64,000 nt of DNA from NCBI RefSeq assembly GCF_017569225.1, contig NZ_CP071868.1:1364001-1428000 (forward strand), read 5' to 3'. Each line of letters starts with the position of its first letter. Positions within the stretch are counted from its first letter, which is position 1. The stretch comes from Pengzhenrongella sicca (GTDB taxonomy: Bacteria; Actinomycetota; Actinomycetes; Actinomycetales; Cellulomonadaceae). Both the position numbers and the translations under genes were made by a program. This document shows positions 1 through 9,047 of this stretch, in pieces. The notes below the pieces were generated by a model, which had not been told where the DNA came from, ran no database searches, and worked only from the letters and a program-made list of their open reading frames with translations.

Positions 1-122
1 CCGCCCCGGCCGCGCCGGTCCCCGCAGCGCCTGCCGCTGCGGCTCCAGCCGTCGAGGCTGCCGCTCCGGCCGCCGAGGTCGCCGCACCCGAGACCGAGAC
101 CGGCGCCGCGAAGACCGAGTAG
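1..122 (+). CDS. rpsB: 30S ribosomal protein S2, C-terminal tail (partial)
   Basis: The window opens inside a reading frame that ends with TAG at 120-122. The visible 39 codons encode a low-complexity tail of alanine, proline, valine and glutamate ending in GAAKTE. Such Ala/Pro/Glu-rich extensions are usual at the C-terminus of actinobacterial ribosomal protein S2, and rpsB almost always lies directly upstream of tsf, which starts 50 nt later. The assignment rests on context and composition because the conserved S2 core lies outside the window. Confidence 0.8.
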   Translation, partial: APAAPVPAAPAAAAPAVEAAAPAAEVAAPETETGAAKTE

Positions 123-171
123 GTCTTCACACCGCCGCGGACCCAGCATCGACGAAGGACGGTAACTCTTC

Positions 172-1017
172 ATGGCGAACTACACCGCCAGTGACATCAA
201 GGCGCTCCGGGAGCGCACCGGCGCCGGCATGCTCGACGTCAAGCGCGCGCTCGACGAGGCCGACGGCGACGCGGAGAAGGCTCTCGAGCTCATCCGGGTC
301 AAGGGCCTCAAGGGCGTCAGCAAGCGCGAGGGCCGCTCGGCCTCCGACGGTCTCGTCGCGGCGAACGTGTCCGCGACGCCCGACGGCGAGGGTGAGGTCG
401 GCGTGCTCGTCGAGGTCAACTCTGAGACGGACTTCGTCGCGAAGAACGTGACCTTCATCGGCCTGGCCGAGAAGGTCCTCGCGGCGGCGGTCTCCTCCGG
501 GGCCCGCGACGCGGACGCACTGCTCGCCGCCGAGATCGACGGCGCGCCGCTGCAGTCCGCGGTGGACAACACCGCGGCGACGCTCGGCGAGAAGATCGTC
601 GTGCGCCGGGTTGCCCGGGTCGCCGGCGAGAAGGTCGCCGTCTACCTGCACAAGGTGAACAAGGACCTGCCCCCGCAGGTCGGCGTGCTCGTCGCCACGG
701 ACGCGGCCGGAGCCTCGGTGGCCAAGGACATCGCGATGCACATCGCGGCGTACTCGCCGACGTTCCTGTCGCGGGACGACGTCCCGGCCGAGACGGTCGA
801 GTCCGAGCGTCGCATCGCGGAGGAGACCTCGCGTAACGAGGGCAAGCCCGAGGCCGCGCTCGCGCGCATCGTCGAGGGCCGGCTCAACGGGTTCTTCAAG
901 GAGGCGGTCCTGCTCGAGCAGGCTTTCGCGAAGGACCAGAAGAAGACCGTCGCGCAGGTGCTGGCCGAGTCCGGTGGCTCCGTCACCGGCTTCGTGAGGT
1001 ACCGCGTCGGCGCGTGA
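172..1017 (+). CDS. tsf: Elongation factor Ts
   Basis: This is the guanine nucleotide exchange factor that recycles EF-Tu-GDP to EF-Tu-GTP in the cytoplasm. The 281-residue protein is full length for the family. It begins with the UBA-like N-terminal domain (TASDIKALRERTGAGMLDVKRAL, here split as TASDIKALRERTG and AGMLDVKRAL), followed by the core with the NSETDFVAKN motif near residue 83 that contacts EF-Tu. The ATG at 172 is preceded by AAGGA at 155-159, a rather long spacing. It is probably co-transcribed with rpsB, and a GC-rich hairpin follows the stop codon. Confidence 0.97.
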   Translation: MANYTASDIKALRERTGAGMLDVKRALDEADGDAEKALELIRVKGLKGVSKREGRSASDGLVAANVSATPDGEGEVGVLVEVNSETDFVAKNVTFIGLAEKVLAAAVSSGARDADALLAAEIDGAPLQSAVDNTAATLGEKIVVRRVARVAGEKVAVYLHKVNKDLPPQVGVLVATDAAGASVAKDIAMHIAAYSPTFLSRDDVPAETVESERRIAEETSRNEGKPEAALARIVEGRLNGFFKEAVLLEQAFAKDQKKTVAQVLAESGGSVTGFVRYRVGA

Positions 1018-1035
1018 GCTGACAAGCGTGGGGGT

Positions 1036-1061
1036 GGCCCCGGTCCTTCGGGGCCGGGGCC
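1036..1061 (+). terminator. Hairpin between tsf and pyrH
   Basis: An 8-bp perfect stem (GGCCCCGG at 1036-1043, CCGGGGCC at 1054-1061) extends inward through TCC/GGG around a TTCG-type loop. No T-tract follows. It could be a weak intrinsic terminator or an attenuator that separates rpsB-tsf from pyrH-frr. Confidence 0.6.
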
Positions 1062-1124
1062 ATCGCCGCAGGTGCAGACGCCCGCGGCAAACGAGCACGA
1101 CGACAACCGGCTAGTGGAGGACTT

Positions 1125-1886
1125 GTGGCGCAGGACCTGGGCACGACGAACGCCAGCGGCGCGACGCGCGGGGAAGCCTCCGCCCGCCGCGTCCTGCTCA
1201 AGCTCTCGGGCGAGACCTTCGGCGGCGGCGCGATCGGCCTGGCGCCGGACGTCGTCCAGCGGGTCGCGGCCGAGATCGCGGTCGCGGTGCGCGACGGCGT
1301 CCAGGTCGCCGTCGTCACCGGCGGCGGCAACTTCTTCCGCGGCGCCGAGCTCTCCTCCCGCGGCCTCGACCGCGCGCGCGCCGACTACATGGGCATGCTC
1401 GGCACCGTGATGAACGCCCTCGCCCTGCAGGACTTCCTCGAGCAGGCCGGCGTGGACACCCGCGTGCAGACCGCGATCACGATGGGTCAGGTGGCCGAGC
1501 CGTACGTGCCGCTGCGCGCGATCCGGCACATGGAGAAGGGCCGCGTGGTCATCTTCGGTGCGGGCGCGGGCATGCCCTACTTCTCCACCGACACCGTGGC
1601 CGTCCAGCGCGCGCTCGAGACGCACTGCCAGGAGGTCCTGATGGGTAAGAACGGCGTCGACGGCGTCTACACCGCCGACCCGCGCACCGACCCGACCGCC
1701 GTCCGGCTCGATCACGTGACGTACTCCGACGCCCTGCTGCAGGGGCTCAGCGTCGTCGACTCGACAGCCTTCAGCCTGTGCAAGGACAACGACGTGCGCA
1801 TGCGCGTGTTCGGAATGAGCGACCTGGGCAACGTCACCCGCGCCCTGCAGGGTGAGAAGATCGGCACGTTGGTCTCCGCCGAGTGA
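1125..1886 (+). CDS. pyrH: Uridylate kinase (UMP kinase)
   Basis: It phosphorylates UMP to UDP in pyrimidine nucleotide synthesis and belongs to the amino-acid kinase fold, forming cytoplasmic hexamers. The 253-residue protein shows the N-terminal LLKLSGE phosphate-binding motif, [11 protein letters not shown], the [15 protein letters not shown] helix typical of bacterial UMPK, and VFGMSDLGN near the C-terminus. The chosen start is GTG at 1125, which has GGAGG at 1116-1120 just upstream. It is followed after 59 nt by frr, the usual partner. Confidence 0.97.
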   Translation: MAQDLGTTNASGATRGEASARRVLLKLSGETFGGGAIGLAPDVVQRVAAEIAVAVRDGVQVAVVTGGGNFFRGAELSSRGLDRARADYMGMLGTVMNALALQDFLEQAGVDTRVQTAITMGQVAEPYVPLRAIRHMEKGRVVIFGAGAGMPYFSTDTVAVQRALETHCQEVLMGKNGVDGVYTADPRTDPTAVRLDHVTYSDALLQGLSVVDSTAFSLCKDNDVRMRVFGMSDLGNVTRALQGEKIGTLVSAE

Positions 1887-1945
1887 CATCCCCGCCCGTC
1901 GAGGGCGACCAACGCACGCGAGCCACGCAGACCTAAGGAGCACCG

Positions 1946-2503
1946 GTGATCGACGAGACGCTTCTCGAAGCCGAGGAGAAGATGGACAAGGCGATCGAGG
2001 TCGCCAAGGACGACTTCGCGACGATCCGGACGGGCCGGGCCAACGCGGCCATGTTCTCGAAGATCTTCGTCGACTACTACGGCAGCCCGACGCCGCTGCA
2101 GCAGCTCGCCTCGTTCAGCACCCCCGAAGCGCGCACGATCCTCATCTCGCCGTTCGACAAGTCGTCGATGGTCGGGATCGAGAAGGCCCTGCGCGAGTCC
2201 GACCTGGGCGTCAACCCGAGCAACGACGGCAACGTCATCCGGGTCATGCTCCCGTCCCTGACCGAGGAGCGCCGCAAGGACTTCGTGAAGCTCGCCCGGG
2301 CCAAGGCCGAGGACGCGCGCATCGCGGTGCGCAACATCCGCCGCCGCGCCAAGGAGCAGCTCGACCGCATCGTCAAGGACGGCGACGCCGGCGAGGACGA
2401 GGTCGCGCGCGCCGAGAAGGAGCTCGAGCACCTCACCAAGAGCCGGGTCGACATCATCGACTCGGTGCTTGCGACCAAGGAGAGCGAGCTGCTCGAGGTC
2501 TGA
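1946..2503 (+). CDS. frr: Ribosome recycling factor
   Basis: With EF-G, this factor splits post-termination ribosomes. The 185-residue length is exactly that of the family. Visible marks are the [22 protein letters not shown]-terminal helix (positions about 10-31), the NASMFSK-like segment NAAMFSKI, the hinge with [14 protein letters not shown], and the long C-terminal helices with KDGDAGEDE. The GTG start at 1946 has AAGGAG at 1935-1940. Its TGA (2501-2503) overlaps the ATG of cdsA by one base, so translation is probably coupled. Confidence 0.97.
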   Translation: MIDETLLEAEEKMDKAIEVAKDDFATIRTGRANAAMFSKIFVDYYGSPTPLQQLASFSTPEARTILISPFDKSSMVGIEKALRESDLGVNPSNDGNVIRVMLPSLTEERRKDFVKLARAKAEDARIAVRNIRRRAKEQLDRIVKDGDAGEDEVARAEKELEHLTKSRVDIIDSVLATKESELLEV

Positions 2504-3354
2504 TGACGGAGCTCGCCCAGCCCATGGCACGCCAGGTCACCCGCTCCGGCCGGGACCTTCCTGTGGCGAGCGCCGTCGGGATCGCGCTCCTGGCCGGGGT
2601 GGGCCTGTCGCTGTTCATCCGCAAGGAGGCGTTCGTGGCCGTCGCGATCGTCGCGGTCGGCGCGTGCCTGTGGGAGCTCGCGCAGGCGTTCGGCCGGCGC
2701 GGCATCCAGCTGCCGCTCCTGCCGCTGCTCGTCGGGGCGGTCGGGATCCTCGTGTCGGCCTACGTCGCGGGCAGCGAGGCGCTGCTCGTGTCGTTCATGC
2801 TCACCGCGGGCGGCGTCGTCGTCTGGCGCGTCCTCGACGGCAACGGCCCGGCCGCGCTGCGTGACGCGACCGCGGGGATCTTCGCGGCCGCGTACCTGCC
2901 CTTCCTCGCGGGCTTCGTGATGCTCACGCTGTCGATGCCCGACGGCGCGCGCCGGGTCCTGCTCTTCGTCCTGCTCGCGGTCGCGAGCGACGTCGGCGGG
3001 TACGCGGCGGGCGTCCTGATGGGGAAGCACCCGCTCGCGCCGTCGGTCAGCCCGAAGAAGACCTGGGAGGGCCTCGCCGGCTCGATCGTGCTCTCGGGCG
3101 TCGTCGGCGCGGTCGGCATCGGGTGGGGGTTCGGGGCGAGCCCGTGGATCGGCGTCGGCCTCGGCCTCGCGACCGTGACGACGGCGACCATCGGCGACCT
3201 GTCGGAGTCCCTCATCAAGCGTGACCTCGAGCTCAAGGACATGGGCAGCCTGCTGCCCGGCCACGGCGGCGTGCTCGACCGCCTCGACTCGATGCTGTTG
3301 ACCGCACCCGTCGTGTACCTCGTGCTGCTGGCGTTCCTGCCAGTGGGCGACTGA
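2503..3354 (+). CDS. cdsA: Phosphatidate cytidylyltransferase (CDP-diglyceride synthase)
   Basis: It makes CDP-diacylglycerol from phosphatidic acid and CTP in the membrane, the precursor of all phospholipids, including the product of pgsA at the window's end. The 283-residue protein has about eight hydrophobic segments and a C-terminal cytidylyltransferase signature: SPKKTWEGLAGS near 183-194 and GDLSESLIKRDLELKDMGSLLPGHGGVLDRLDS near 232-264 (here quoted as two parts, GDLSESLIKRDLELKD and MGSLLPGHGGVLDRLDS). The ATG at 2503 lies on the stop of frr. The frame is open further upstream inside frr, but those codons do not resemble this family. Confidence 0.95.
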   Translation: MTELAQPMARQVTRSGRDLPVASAVGIALLAGVGLSLFIRKEAFVAVAIVAVGACLWELAQAFGRRGIQLPLLPLLVGAVGILVSAYVAGSEALLVSFMLTAGGVVVWRVLDGNGPAALRDATAGIFAAAYLPFLAGFVMLTLSMPDGARRVLLFVLLAVASDVGGYAAGVLMGKHPLAPSVSPKKTWEGLAGSIVLSGVVGAVGIGWGFGASPWIGVGLGLATVTTATIGDLSESLIKRDLELKDMGSLLPGHGGVLDRLDSMLLTAPVVYLVLLAFLPVGD

Positions 3355-3372
3355 ACTGGAAGACTGCCGCCG

Positions 3373-4524
3373 ATGACCGCTCCGACCGAAGCCCCCCGGG
3401 TCCCGAACCCGGTCGCGCTCGACTTCTCCACGAGTCGGCGCGGACCCCGCGGCAAGCCGCCGCGGCACTACGTCGACCTCACGCCTGAGCAGCGCCTCGT
3501 GGCCGTCACCGACCTCGGCGAGCCCGCGTACCGCGCCAAGCAGCTCGCGACCCACTACTTCACCCACCTCACGGCCGACCCCGCCGCGATGACGGACCTG
3601 CCCAAGGCCAGCCGCGACGTGCTCGTCGCCGGCCTCTTCCCGCCGCTGCTCACCGCGGCGCGCACGCTGCAGGCCGACGCCGGCACGACCGTCAAGACGC
3701 TCTGGCACCTGTTCGACGGTGCCAAGGTCGAGTCGGTCCTCATGCGCTACAAGCACCGGTCGACGCTGTGCGTCTCGAGCCAGGCCGGCTGCGGACTCGC
3801 CTGCTCGTTCTGTGCGACGGGCCGGCTGGGGCTCATCCGCAACCTCTCGACGGCCGAGATCGTCGAACAGGTCCGGTCCGCGGGGCGCTCGCTCGCCGAC
3901 GGGGAGCTCCCTGGCGGCCCGACCCGGCTCTCGAACGTCGTGTTCATGGGCATGGGCGAGCCGCTCGCCAACTACAAGTCGGTGTTGGAGACCGTGCGCC
4001 GGCTGATCGCCCCGAACCCCGACGGGTTCGGGATGTCCGCGCGCAACATCACGGTCTCGACCGTCGGCCTCGTGCCCGCGATCGAGAAGCTGACCAACGA
4101 GGGGATCCCGGTCACGCTCGCGGTGTCGCTGCACGCCCCGGACGACGAGCTGCGCGACGAGCTCGTGCCCGTCAACACGCGGTGGAGCGTGGATCAGACG
4201 ATCGACGCCGCGTACCACTACTTCGAGGTCACGGGCCGGCGGGTGTCGATCGAGTACGCCCTCATCCGCAACATCAACGACCAGGGCTGGCGCGCGGACC
4301 TGCTCGGCGAGAAGCTCAACGCGCGGGGCAAGGGCTGGGTGCACTGCAACCCGATCCCGCTCAACCCCGTGCCCGGGTCGAAGTGGACCGCGAGCGACCC
4401 CGAGGTCGAGGATGAGTTCGTCGCCCGGCTGCGCGCGCACGGCATCCCGACCACGATCCGGGACACGCGGGGAAGCGACATCGACGGAGCCTGTGGACAG
4501 CTGGCCGCGGAGGAGGAGCTGTGA
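3373..4524 (+). CDS. rlmN: Dual-specificity 23S rRNA/tRNA m2A methyltransferase
   Basis: This radical SAM enzyme methylates C2 of A2503 in 23S rRNA, and in E. coli also A37 of some tRNAs. The 383-residue protein carries the CxxxCxxC cluster motif at C140, C144 and C147 (CGLACSFC). The two cysteines that handle the methyl group are present: one in STLCVSSQ (C133) and the mCys-forming one in the C-terminal ACGQL (C374). [11 protein letters not shown] follows in the TIM barrel. It lies 19 nt after cdsA and its stop overlaps the GTG of the next gene (GTGA at 4521-4524). Confidence 0.96.
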   Translation: MTAPTEAPRVPNPVALDFSTSRRGPRGKPPRHYVDLTPEQRLVAVTDLGEPAYRAKQLATHYFTHLTADPAAMTDLPKASRDVLVAGLFPPLLTAARTLQADAGTTVKTLWHLFDGAKVESVLMRYKHRSTLCVSSQAGCGLACSFCATGRLGLIRNLSTAEIVEQVRSAGRSLADGELPGGPTRLSNVVFMGMGEPLANYKSVLETVRRLIAPNPDGFGMSARNITVSTVGLVPAIEKLTNEGIPVTLAVSLHAPDDELRDELVPVNTRWSVDQTIDAAYHYFEVTGRRVSIEYALIRNINDQGWRADLLGEKLNARGKGWVHCNPIPLNPVPGSKWTASDPEVEDEFVARLRAHGIPTTIRDTRGSDIDGACGQLAAEEEL

Positions 4525-5075
4525 GCAAGGGGATGTTCCGTACCGTCTCGAAGCTGCACTCGGGGTACGCCACGCAGGAGGTCGACGAGTTCTTCGACCT
4601 CGCGCGGCGCGCGTACGAGGGTGAGGCGACCGAGAAGCTGACCGGGCGCGAGGTCCGCGCGACGGCGTTCGACGTTGTGCGCGGGGGCTACTCGACGGGC
4701 GCGGTCGACGCGGCGCTCGACCGGCTCGAGGCCGCATTCGTGGCCCGGACCCGGCAGGAGTTCGTGGCGGCCCACGGCCAGCAGGCGTGGATGGTGCAGC
4801 TCGCCGACGGCGCGCGCACGCTCTACGGTCGCCTGACCCGGCCCGACGGCGAGCGGTTCGCTCCCGCGCATCGCGGCGCCGCCGGCTACGAGCCCGCCGA
4901 CGTCGACGCGCTGTGCCGCCGGCTCGTCGCGTACTTCGACCGCGGCGAACCGCTGACCGCGCAGGAGGTGCGCTCGGCGACGTTCCGCCGTCGCCACGGC
5001 GCGAAGGGGTACGGCGAGGCCCCGGTCGACGCGTTCTTCGACCGCGCCGTCGAGGTCCTGCTCGGCGTCGAGTAG
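4521..5075 (+). CDS. DivIVA-repeat protein
   Basis: The 184-residue soluble protein consists almost entirely of DivIVA-like modules. Four copies of the signature G-Y-x(3/4)-V-D can be seen: [33 protein letters not shown] and [11 protein letters not shown], paired as two tandem modules. The two halves each contain a (L/F)T-(G/A)-(R/Q)-EVR segment, which indicates an internal duplication. DivIVA domains bind curved membranes and cell-pole or septum complexes, but this protein lacks the long coiled coil of true DivIVA/Wag31, so it may be an adaptor rather than a scaffold. GTG at 4521 overlaps the rlmN stop. The function is not established. Confidence 0.8.
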   Translation: MSKGMFRTVSKLHSGYATQEVDEFFDLARRAYEGEATEKLTGREVRATAFDVVRGGYSTGAVDAALDRLEAAFVARTRQEFVAAHGQQAWMVQLADGARTLYGRLTRPDGERFAPAHRGAAGYEPADVDALCRRLVAYFDRGEPLTAQEVRSATFRRRHGAKGYGEAPVDAFFDRAVEVLLGVE

Positions 5076-5129
5076 CAGCTCGGCGTTTCGTCGAACGCTC
5101 GAGCGGTGCGGGCTGTCAACTTGGCTATG

Positions 5130-5161
5130 TTTGTTTGTCTGCGCTTTTGTTGACAAACAAA
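5130..5161 (+). promoter_or_regulatory. Putative FruR operator (inverted repeat)
   Basis: A perfect 10-bp inverted repeat, TTTGTTTGTC at 5130-5139 and GACAAACAAA at 5152-5161, is separated by 12 nt and overlaps the -35 element of the fruR promoter. This is an AT-rich patch in very GC-rich DNA. DeoR-family fructose repressors commonly bind repeats next to their own gene, so autoregulation of the fru operon is a reasonable inference. Confidence 0.75.
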
Positions 5162-5179
5162 GATAAACACAGATAGTGT
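5150..5179 (+). promoter_or_regulatory. Promoter of the fruR-fruK-fruA operon
   Basis: TTGACA at 5150-5155 matches the -35 consensus exactly, and TAGTGT at 5174-5179 is a plausible -10 at an 18-bp spacing. The start codon of fruR is about 50 nt further on. The -35 lies inside the right half of the inverted repeat at 5130-5161, so a bound repressor would exclude RNA polymerase. Confidence 0.75.
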
Positions 5180-5229
5180 CCTGAGGACCGGGGCCCGTGG
5201 CCCAGATCGCTCAGTGTCGAGGTGGCAGC

Positions 5230-6018
5230 GTGTTCGCGGAAGAACGTCAGGTCCTGATCGCCGAGCTGGTCGCGGACCGCAGCCGGATCACCGTGAGCGA
5301 GCTGGCGGAACGCTTCAAGATCACCCCGGAGACCGTGCGTCGCGACCTGGCCACGCTCGAGGTCGCCCGGCAGCTGCGCCGGGTGCACGGCGGCGCGGTG
5401 GCCATGAACAAGCTCAGCATGTCCGAGCCAAGCCTGCACGAGCGGCAGTCCCAGCGTCAGCACGAGAAGTCGCGGATCGCGGCCGCGGCGCAGGCCATGG
5501 TCCCGGCGAGCCGCACGGGCTCGATCGTCCTCGACGCCGGCACCACGACCGAGCGGCTGGCCGAGCTGCTGGTGGATTGGTCGCCCGCGGCGCCGGGGGA
5601 GCAGCTGCTCGTCATCACCAACGCCGTGCCGATCGCGTTCAAGCTCTCGGGCAACCCCGAGATCCAGCTGCACATCCTCGGTGGCCGGGTCCGCGGTCTG
5701 ACCAGCGCCGTCGTCGGCGCGACGACCGCCGCCCAGCTCGAGGTGCTGCGCCCCGACATCGCGTTCGTCGGCGCCAACGGCGTCGACGCCTCCTTCGGGT
5801 TCAGCACGCCCGACTCGCTCGAGGCGGCGGTCAAGACGGCGATCGTCCGCTCCGCGCGCCGGGTCGTCGCGCTGGTGGACTCCTCCAAGCTCGGGGTCGA
5901 GACGCTCGTGCGCTTCGCGGCGCTGACGGAGATCGACATGCTCATCACCGATGCCCCCCCATCCACCGAACTTGCCGTGGCCCTGGCCGCGGCCGACGTC
6001 GAGGTTGTGATCGCATGA
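5230..6018 (+). CDS. fruR: DeoR-family repressor of fructose utilisation
   Basis: The N-terminal winged helix (ITVSELAERFKITPETVRRDL, quoted as ITVSELAERF and KITPETVRRDL) is the DeoR DNA-binding signature, and the C-terminal sugar-phosphate sensor domain has LDAGTTTERLAELL and FVGANGVDASFGFSTPD. I chose GTG at 5230, giving MFAEERQ, the typical DeoR beginning (262 aa), with GAGGTGG just upstream; GTG at 5197 is in frame but adds residues untypical of the family. It overlaps fruK (ATGA at 6015-6018). Fructose 1-phosphate or fructose 1,6-bisphosphate is the expected inducer, as in related systems. Confidence 0.9.
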   Translation: MFAEERQVLIAELVADRSRITVSELAERFKITPETVRRDLATLEVARQLRRVHGGAVAMNKLSMSEPSLHERQSQRQHEKSRIAAAAQAMVPASRTGSIVLDAGTTTERLAELLVDWSPAAPGEQLLVITNAVPIAFKLSGNPEIQLHILGGRVRGLTSAVVGATTAAQLEVLRPDIAFVGANGVDASFGFSTPDSLEAAVKTAIVRSARRVVALVDSSKLGVETLVRFAALTEIDMLITDAPPSTELAVALAAADVEVVIA

Positions 6019-6986
6019 TTGTCACGTTTACGCCCAACCCGAGCCTGGACCGCACGATCGAGCTCGAGGGCGAGCTCGCTCGCGGCGACGTCCAGCGTGC
6101 CGTCGGGGCCCGGCAGGAGCCGGGCGGCAAGGGCGTGAACATCTGCCGCGCGCTCGACTCCTCCGGCGTGAGCTGCCTCGCGCTGCTGCCCGGCGACGAC
6201 GCGGACCCGGTCCTGCTCGCGCTGACGGCCCAGGCCATCCCGCACATCGGCCTGCACATCGGCGCGACGCTGCGCAGCAACGTCGCGATCACCGAACCCG
6301 ACGGCACGACGACGAAGGTCAACGAGCCCGGGCCCGCCCTGACGGTGGAGCAGCAGCGCGACCTCGTCGAGCTGGTCCTGGCCAAGGCCGAGGGCGCGAG
6401 CTGGCTCGTCCTGGCGGGCTCGCTCCCGCCGGGGGTCCCGGCGGACTTCTACGCCGGCATCACCCGCGAGCTGCGCGAGCGGCTCGGCGCCAACGCTCCC
6501 AAGGTCGCCATCGACTCCTCGGGCGCGCCGCTCGCGGCGTCCGTCGTTGCCCACCCCGACCTGCTCAAGCCGAACGCCGAGGAGCTCGCCGAGCTCGCCG
6601 GCTGGTCCGACGGCCCGAGCCTCGAGGCCGATCCGATGCTCGCCGCCAAGGCCGCTCGCCGGCTCGTGGACGGTGGCGTCGGCGCCGTGCTCGCGACGCT
6701 TGGGTCGAAGGGCGCCGTCCTCGTGACGGCCGCCGGGAGTTGGCTCGCGCGCGGGCCGAAGATCGTCGCCCGCAGTACGGTGGGTGCCGGAGACTGCGCC
6801 TTGGCGGGGTTCCTGCTCAGCAACGTCGCTGGTGCATCCGCACCCGACAGCCTGGGTCAGGCCGTCGCTCACGGAGCGGCCGCCGCGGAGTTGCCCGGTT
6901 CGACCGTCCCGACCCTGAGCCAGACCCGTCCCGAAGCCGTCACCGTGACGGCGCTAGTGTCCGATCCGAAGGAGGACGACCAGTGA
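6015..6986 (+). CDS. fruK: 1-phosphofructokinase
   Basis: It phosphorylates fructose 1-phosphate, the product of the fructose PTS, to fructose 1,6-bisphosphate. This PfkB/ribokinase-family protein has 323 residues. MIVTFTPNPSLDRTI is the characteristic N-terminus, GGKGVNICRAL the first family signature near residue 36, and STVGAGDCALAGFL the second, carrying the catalytic aspartate of GAGD. The ATG at 6015 overlaps the fruR stop, and the TGA at 6984-6986 overlaps the GTG of fruA, so the three genes form a tightly coupled operon. Confidence 0.96.
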   Translation: MIVTFTPNPSLDRTIELEGELARGDVQRAVGARQEPGGKGVNICRALDSSGVSCLALLPGDDADPVLLALTAQAIPHIGLHIGATLRSNVAITEPDGTTTKVNEPGPALTVEQQRDLVELVLAKAEGASWLVLAGSLPPGVPADFYAGITRELRERLGANAPKVAIDSSGAPLAASVVAHPDLLKPNAEELAELAGWSDGPSLEADPMLAAKAARRLVDGGVGAVLATLGSKGAVLVTAAGSWLARGPKIVARSTVGAGDCALAGFLLSNVAGASAPDSLGQAVAHGAAAAELPGSTVPTLSQTRPEAVTVTALVSDPKEDDQ

Positions 6987-9004
6987 GCGCACTGATCACA
7001 CCGGGGCTCGTGGCCCTGGACGCAGACCTGGGGACCGAACCCGCCACCGTGATCCGGCACCTGGCCGAGCTCGTCGTCGCCGCCGGCCGCGCCAGCGAGG
7101 TCGAGGGCCTGTACGCCGACGCCATGGCGCGCGAGGCGAAGACGGCCACGGGGATCCCCGGCGGGCTCGCCATCCCGCACTGCCGGTCGACCGCGGTGCT
7201 CGAGCCGACGCTCGCCATGGCCCGGCTCGCGACCCGCGCCGACTTCGGCTCCGCGGACGGCGCGGCCGACCTGGTCTTCTTCATCGCGGCCCCGGCAGGC
7301 GCCGACCAGGCGCACCTGAAGCTGCTCGCCAAGCTCGCCCGCTCGCTGATGAAGAAGGACTTCACCGCGTCGCTGCGCTCGGCCGCCTCGGCCGAGGAGA
7401 TCGTCGCCATCGTGACCGCGGTCGTGAGCCCCGACGCGGCCCAGGTGGCCGCGAACGAGGCCGCCAGCGCGGCGGCGGCCGCGGCGACCCCGGCGGTGGC
7501 GGCCGGCGCGACGAGCCTCGTCGCGATCACGGCGTGCCCGACGGGCATCGCCCACACCTACATGGCCGCCGACGCGCTGGTCGCGGCGGCCCGGGAGGCG
7601 GGCGTCGACCTCCAGGTCGAGACCCAGGGCTCGGCCGGGCTCACGCCGCTCGACCCAGCGGTCATCGCCGCGGCGGGCGCCGTGATCTTCGCCGTCGACG
7701 TCGACGTGCGCGGCCGGGAGCGGTTCATCGGCAAGCCGGTCATCAACGCGCCCGTCAAGCGCGGTATCGACGAGCCGAAGGAGCTGATCGCGGAGGCGCT
7801 CGCCGCGGCGCACAACCCCAACGCGCGGCGCGTGAGCGGCGGCGCCGACCCGGGCGCGGAGCAGTCCGCGGAGTCCGGCGAGCACCTCGGCCAGCAGCTC
7901 AAGCGCGCGCTGCTCACCGGCGTCAGCTACATGATCCCGTTCGTCGCGGGCGGCGGCCTGCTGATCGCCCTCGGCTTCCTGCTCGCGGGGTACGAGATCG
8001 CGCTCGGCACCACCGCCGACGATGTGCTCGCCGCGGCCACGCTCACGAACCTCCCGCCCGAGGGCCTGATCTACTTCCTCGGCGCGGTGCTTTTCAAGAT
8101 CGGCGCGCTGTCGATGGGCTTCCTGGTCCCCGCGCTCGCCGGGTACATCGCGTACGCGATCGCGGACCGGCCCGGCATCGCGCCCGGGTTCGTCTCCGGT
8201 GCGGTCGCGGGCTACATGGGCGCCGGCTTCCTCGGCGGCATCGTCGGCGGTCTGCTGGCCGGCGTCGTGGCCAAGTGGATCGGCAGCTTCGCGGTGCCGC
8301 GGTGGCTGCGCGGGCTGATGCCCGTCGTGATCATCCCGCTGCTCGCCTCGATCGTCGCCTCCGGGCTGATGTTCCTCGTGCTCGGCGGGCCCATCGCGGC
8401 CCTGACCGAGGGCCTCAACAGCTGGCTCACCGGGATGAGCGGCGCGGGTGCGATCACGCTCGGCATCATCCTCGGCCTCATGATGGCGTTCGACCTCGGC
8501 GGCCCGGTCAACAAGGTCGCCTACGCGTTCGCCGTCGCCGGCCTCTCGGCCGCGACCGTCCAGAACCAGGCGCCGTGGGAGATCATGGCGACGGTGATGG
8601 CCGCCGGCATGGTGCCGCCGCTCGCGATGGCCCTGGCCACGACGGTCGACCGCCGGCTGTTCAGCCTCGCCGAGCGCGAGAACGGCAAGGCCGCGTGGCT
8701 GCTCGGGGCATCGTTCATCTCCGAGGGCGCGATCCCGTTCGCCGCGGCCGACCCGCTGCGCGTCATCCCGTCGTGCATGCTTGGGGCGGCCACGACCGGC
8801 GCGATCGTCATGGGCTCGGGGGTGACCTCAAAGGCGCCGCACGGCGGGATCTTCGTGTTCTTCGCCATCGGCAACGTGGGCATGTTCGTGCTGGCGATCG
8901 CCATCGGGACCGTGATCTCGGCGGCCGCCGTGATCGCGCTGAAGCGGTACGCGGTCCGCAAGGCGCCGGCCGATGAGCCGGCGGGCGACCTTGTCAGCGT
9001 CTAG
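6983..9004 (+). CDS. fruA: PTS fructose transporter subunit EIIABC
   Basis: This 673-residue membrane permease imports fructose and phosphorylates it at C1. Domains in order: EIIA (about 1-150) with the phosphorylated histidine H66 in IPHCRS; an Ala-rich linker; EIIB (about 175-275) with the phosphocysteine C185 in ACPTGIAHTYMAADAL; and EIIC (about 300-660) with some ten hydrophobic segments and FISEGAIPFAAADP near the substrate site. The GTG at 6983 follows AAGGAGG at 6969-6975 and overlaps the fruK stop. All domains are on one chain, so only HPr and EI are needed, and both lie just downstream. Confidence 0.96.
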   Translation: MSALITPGLVALDADLGTEPATVIRHLAELVVAAGRASEVEGLYADAMAREAKTATGIPGGLAIPHCRSTAVLEPTLAMARLATRADFGSADGAADLVFFIAAPAGADQAHLKLLAKLARSLMKKDFTASLRSAASAEEIVAIVTAVVSPDAAQVAANEAASAAAAAATPAVAAGATSLVAITACPTGIAHTYMAADALVAAAREAGVDLQVETQGSAGLTPLDPAVIAAAGAVIFAVDVDVRGRERFIGKPVINAPVKRGIDEPKELIAEALAAAHNPNARRVSGGADPGAEQSAESGEHLGQQLKRALLTGVSYMIPFVAGGGLLIALGFLLAGYEIALGTTADDVLAAATLTNLPPEGLIYFLGAVLFKIGALSMGFLVPALAGYIAYAIADRPGIAPGFVSGAVAGYMGAGFLGGIVGGLLAGVVAKWIGSFAVPRWLRGLMPVVIIPLLASIVASGLMFLVLGGPIAALTEGLNSWLTGMSGAGAITLGIILGLMMAFDLGGPVNKVAYAFAVAGLSAATVQNQAPWEIMATVMAAGMVPPLAMALATTVDRRLFSLAERENGKAAWLLGASFISEGAIPFAAADPLRVIPSCMLGAATTGAIVMGSGVTSKAPHGGIFVFFAIGNVGMFVLAIAIGTVISAAAVIALKRYAVRKAPADEPAGDLVSV

Positions 9005-9047
9005 CCGCACGTCCGTCCTTGCCGGCCACACACATCGGGGGTCTTCC

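Noticed and set aside
1852-2502. A long N-terminal extension of cdsA
   Set aside because: The extension is frr read out of frame and is Arg/Gly-rich; the ATG at 2503 gives the normal family length.
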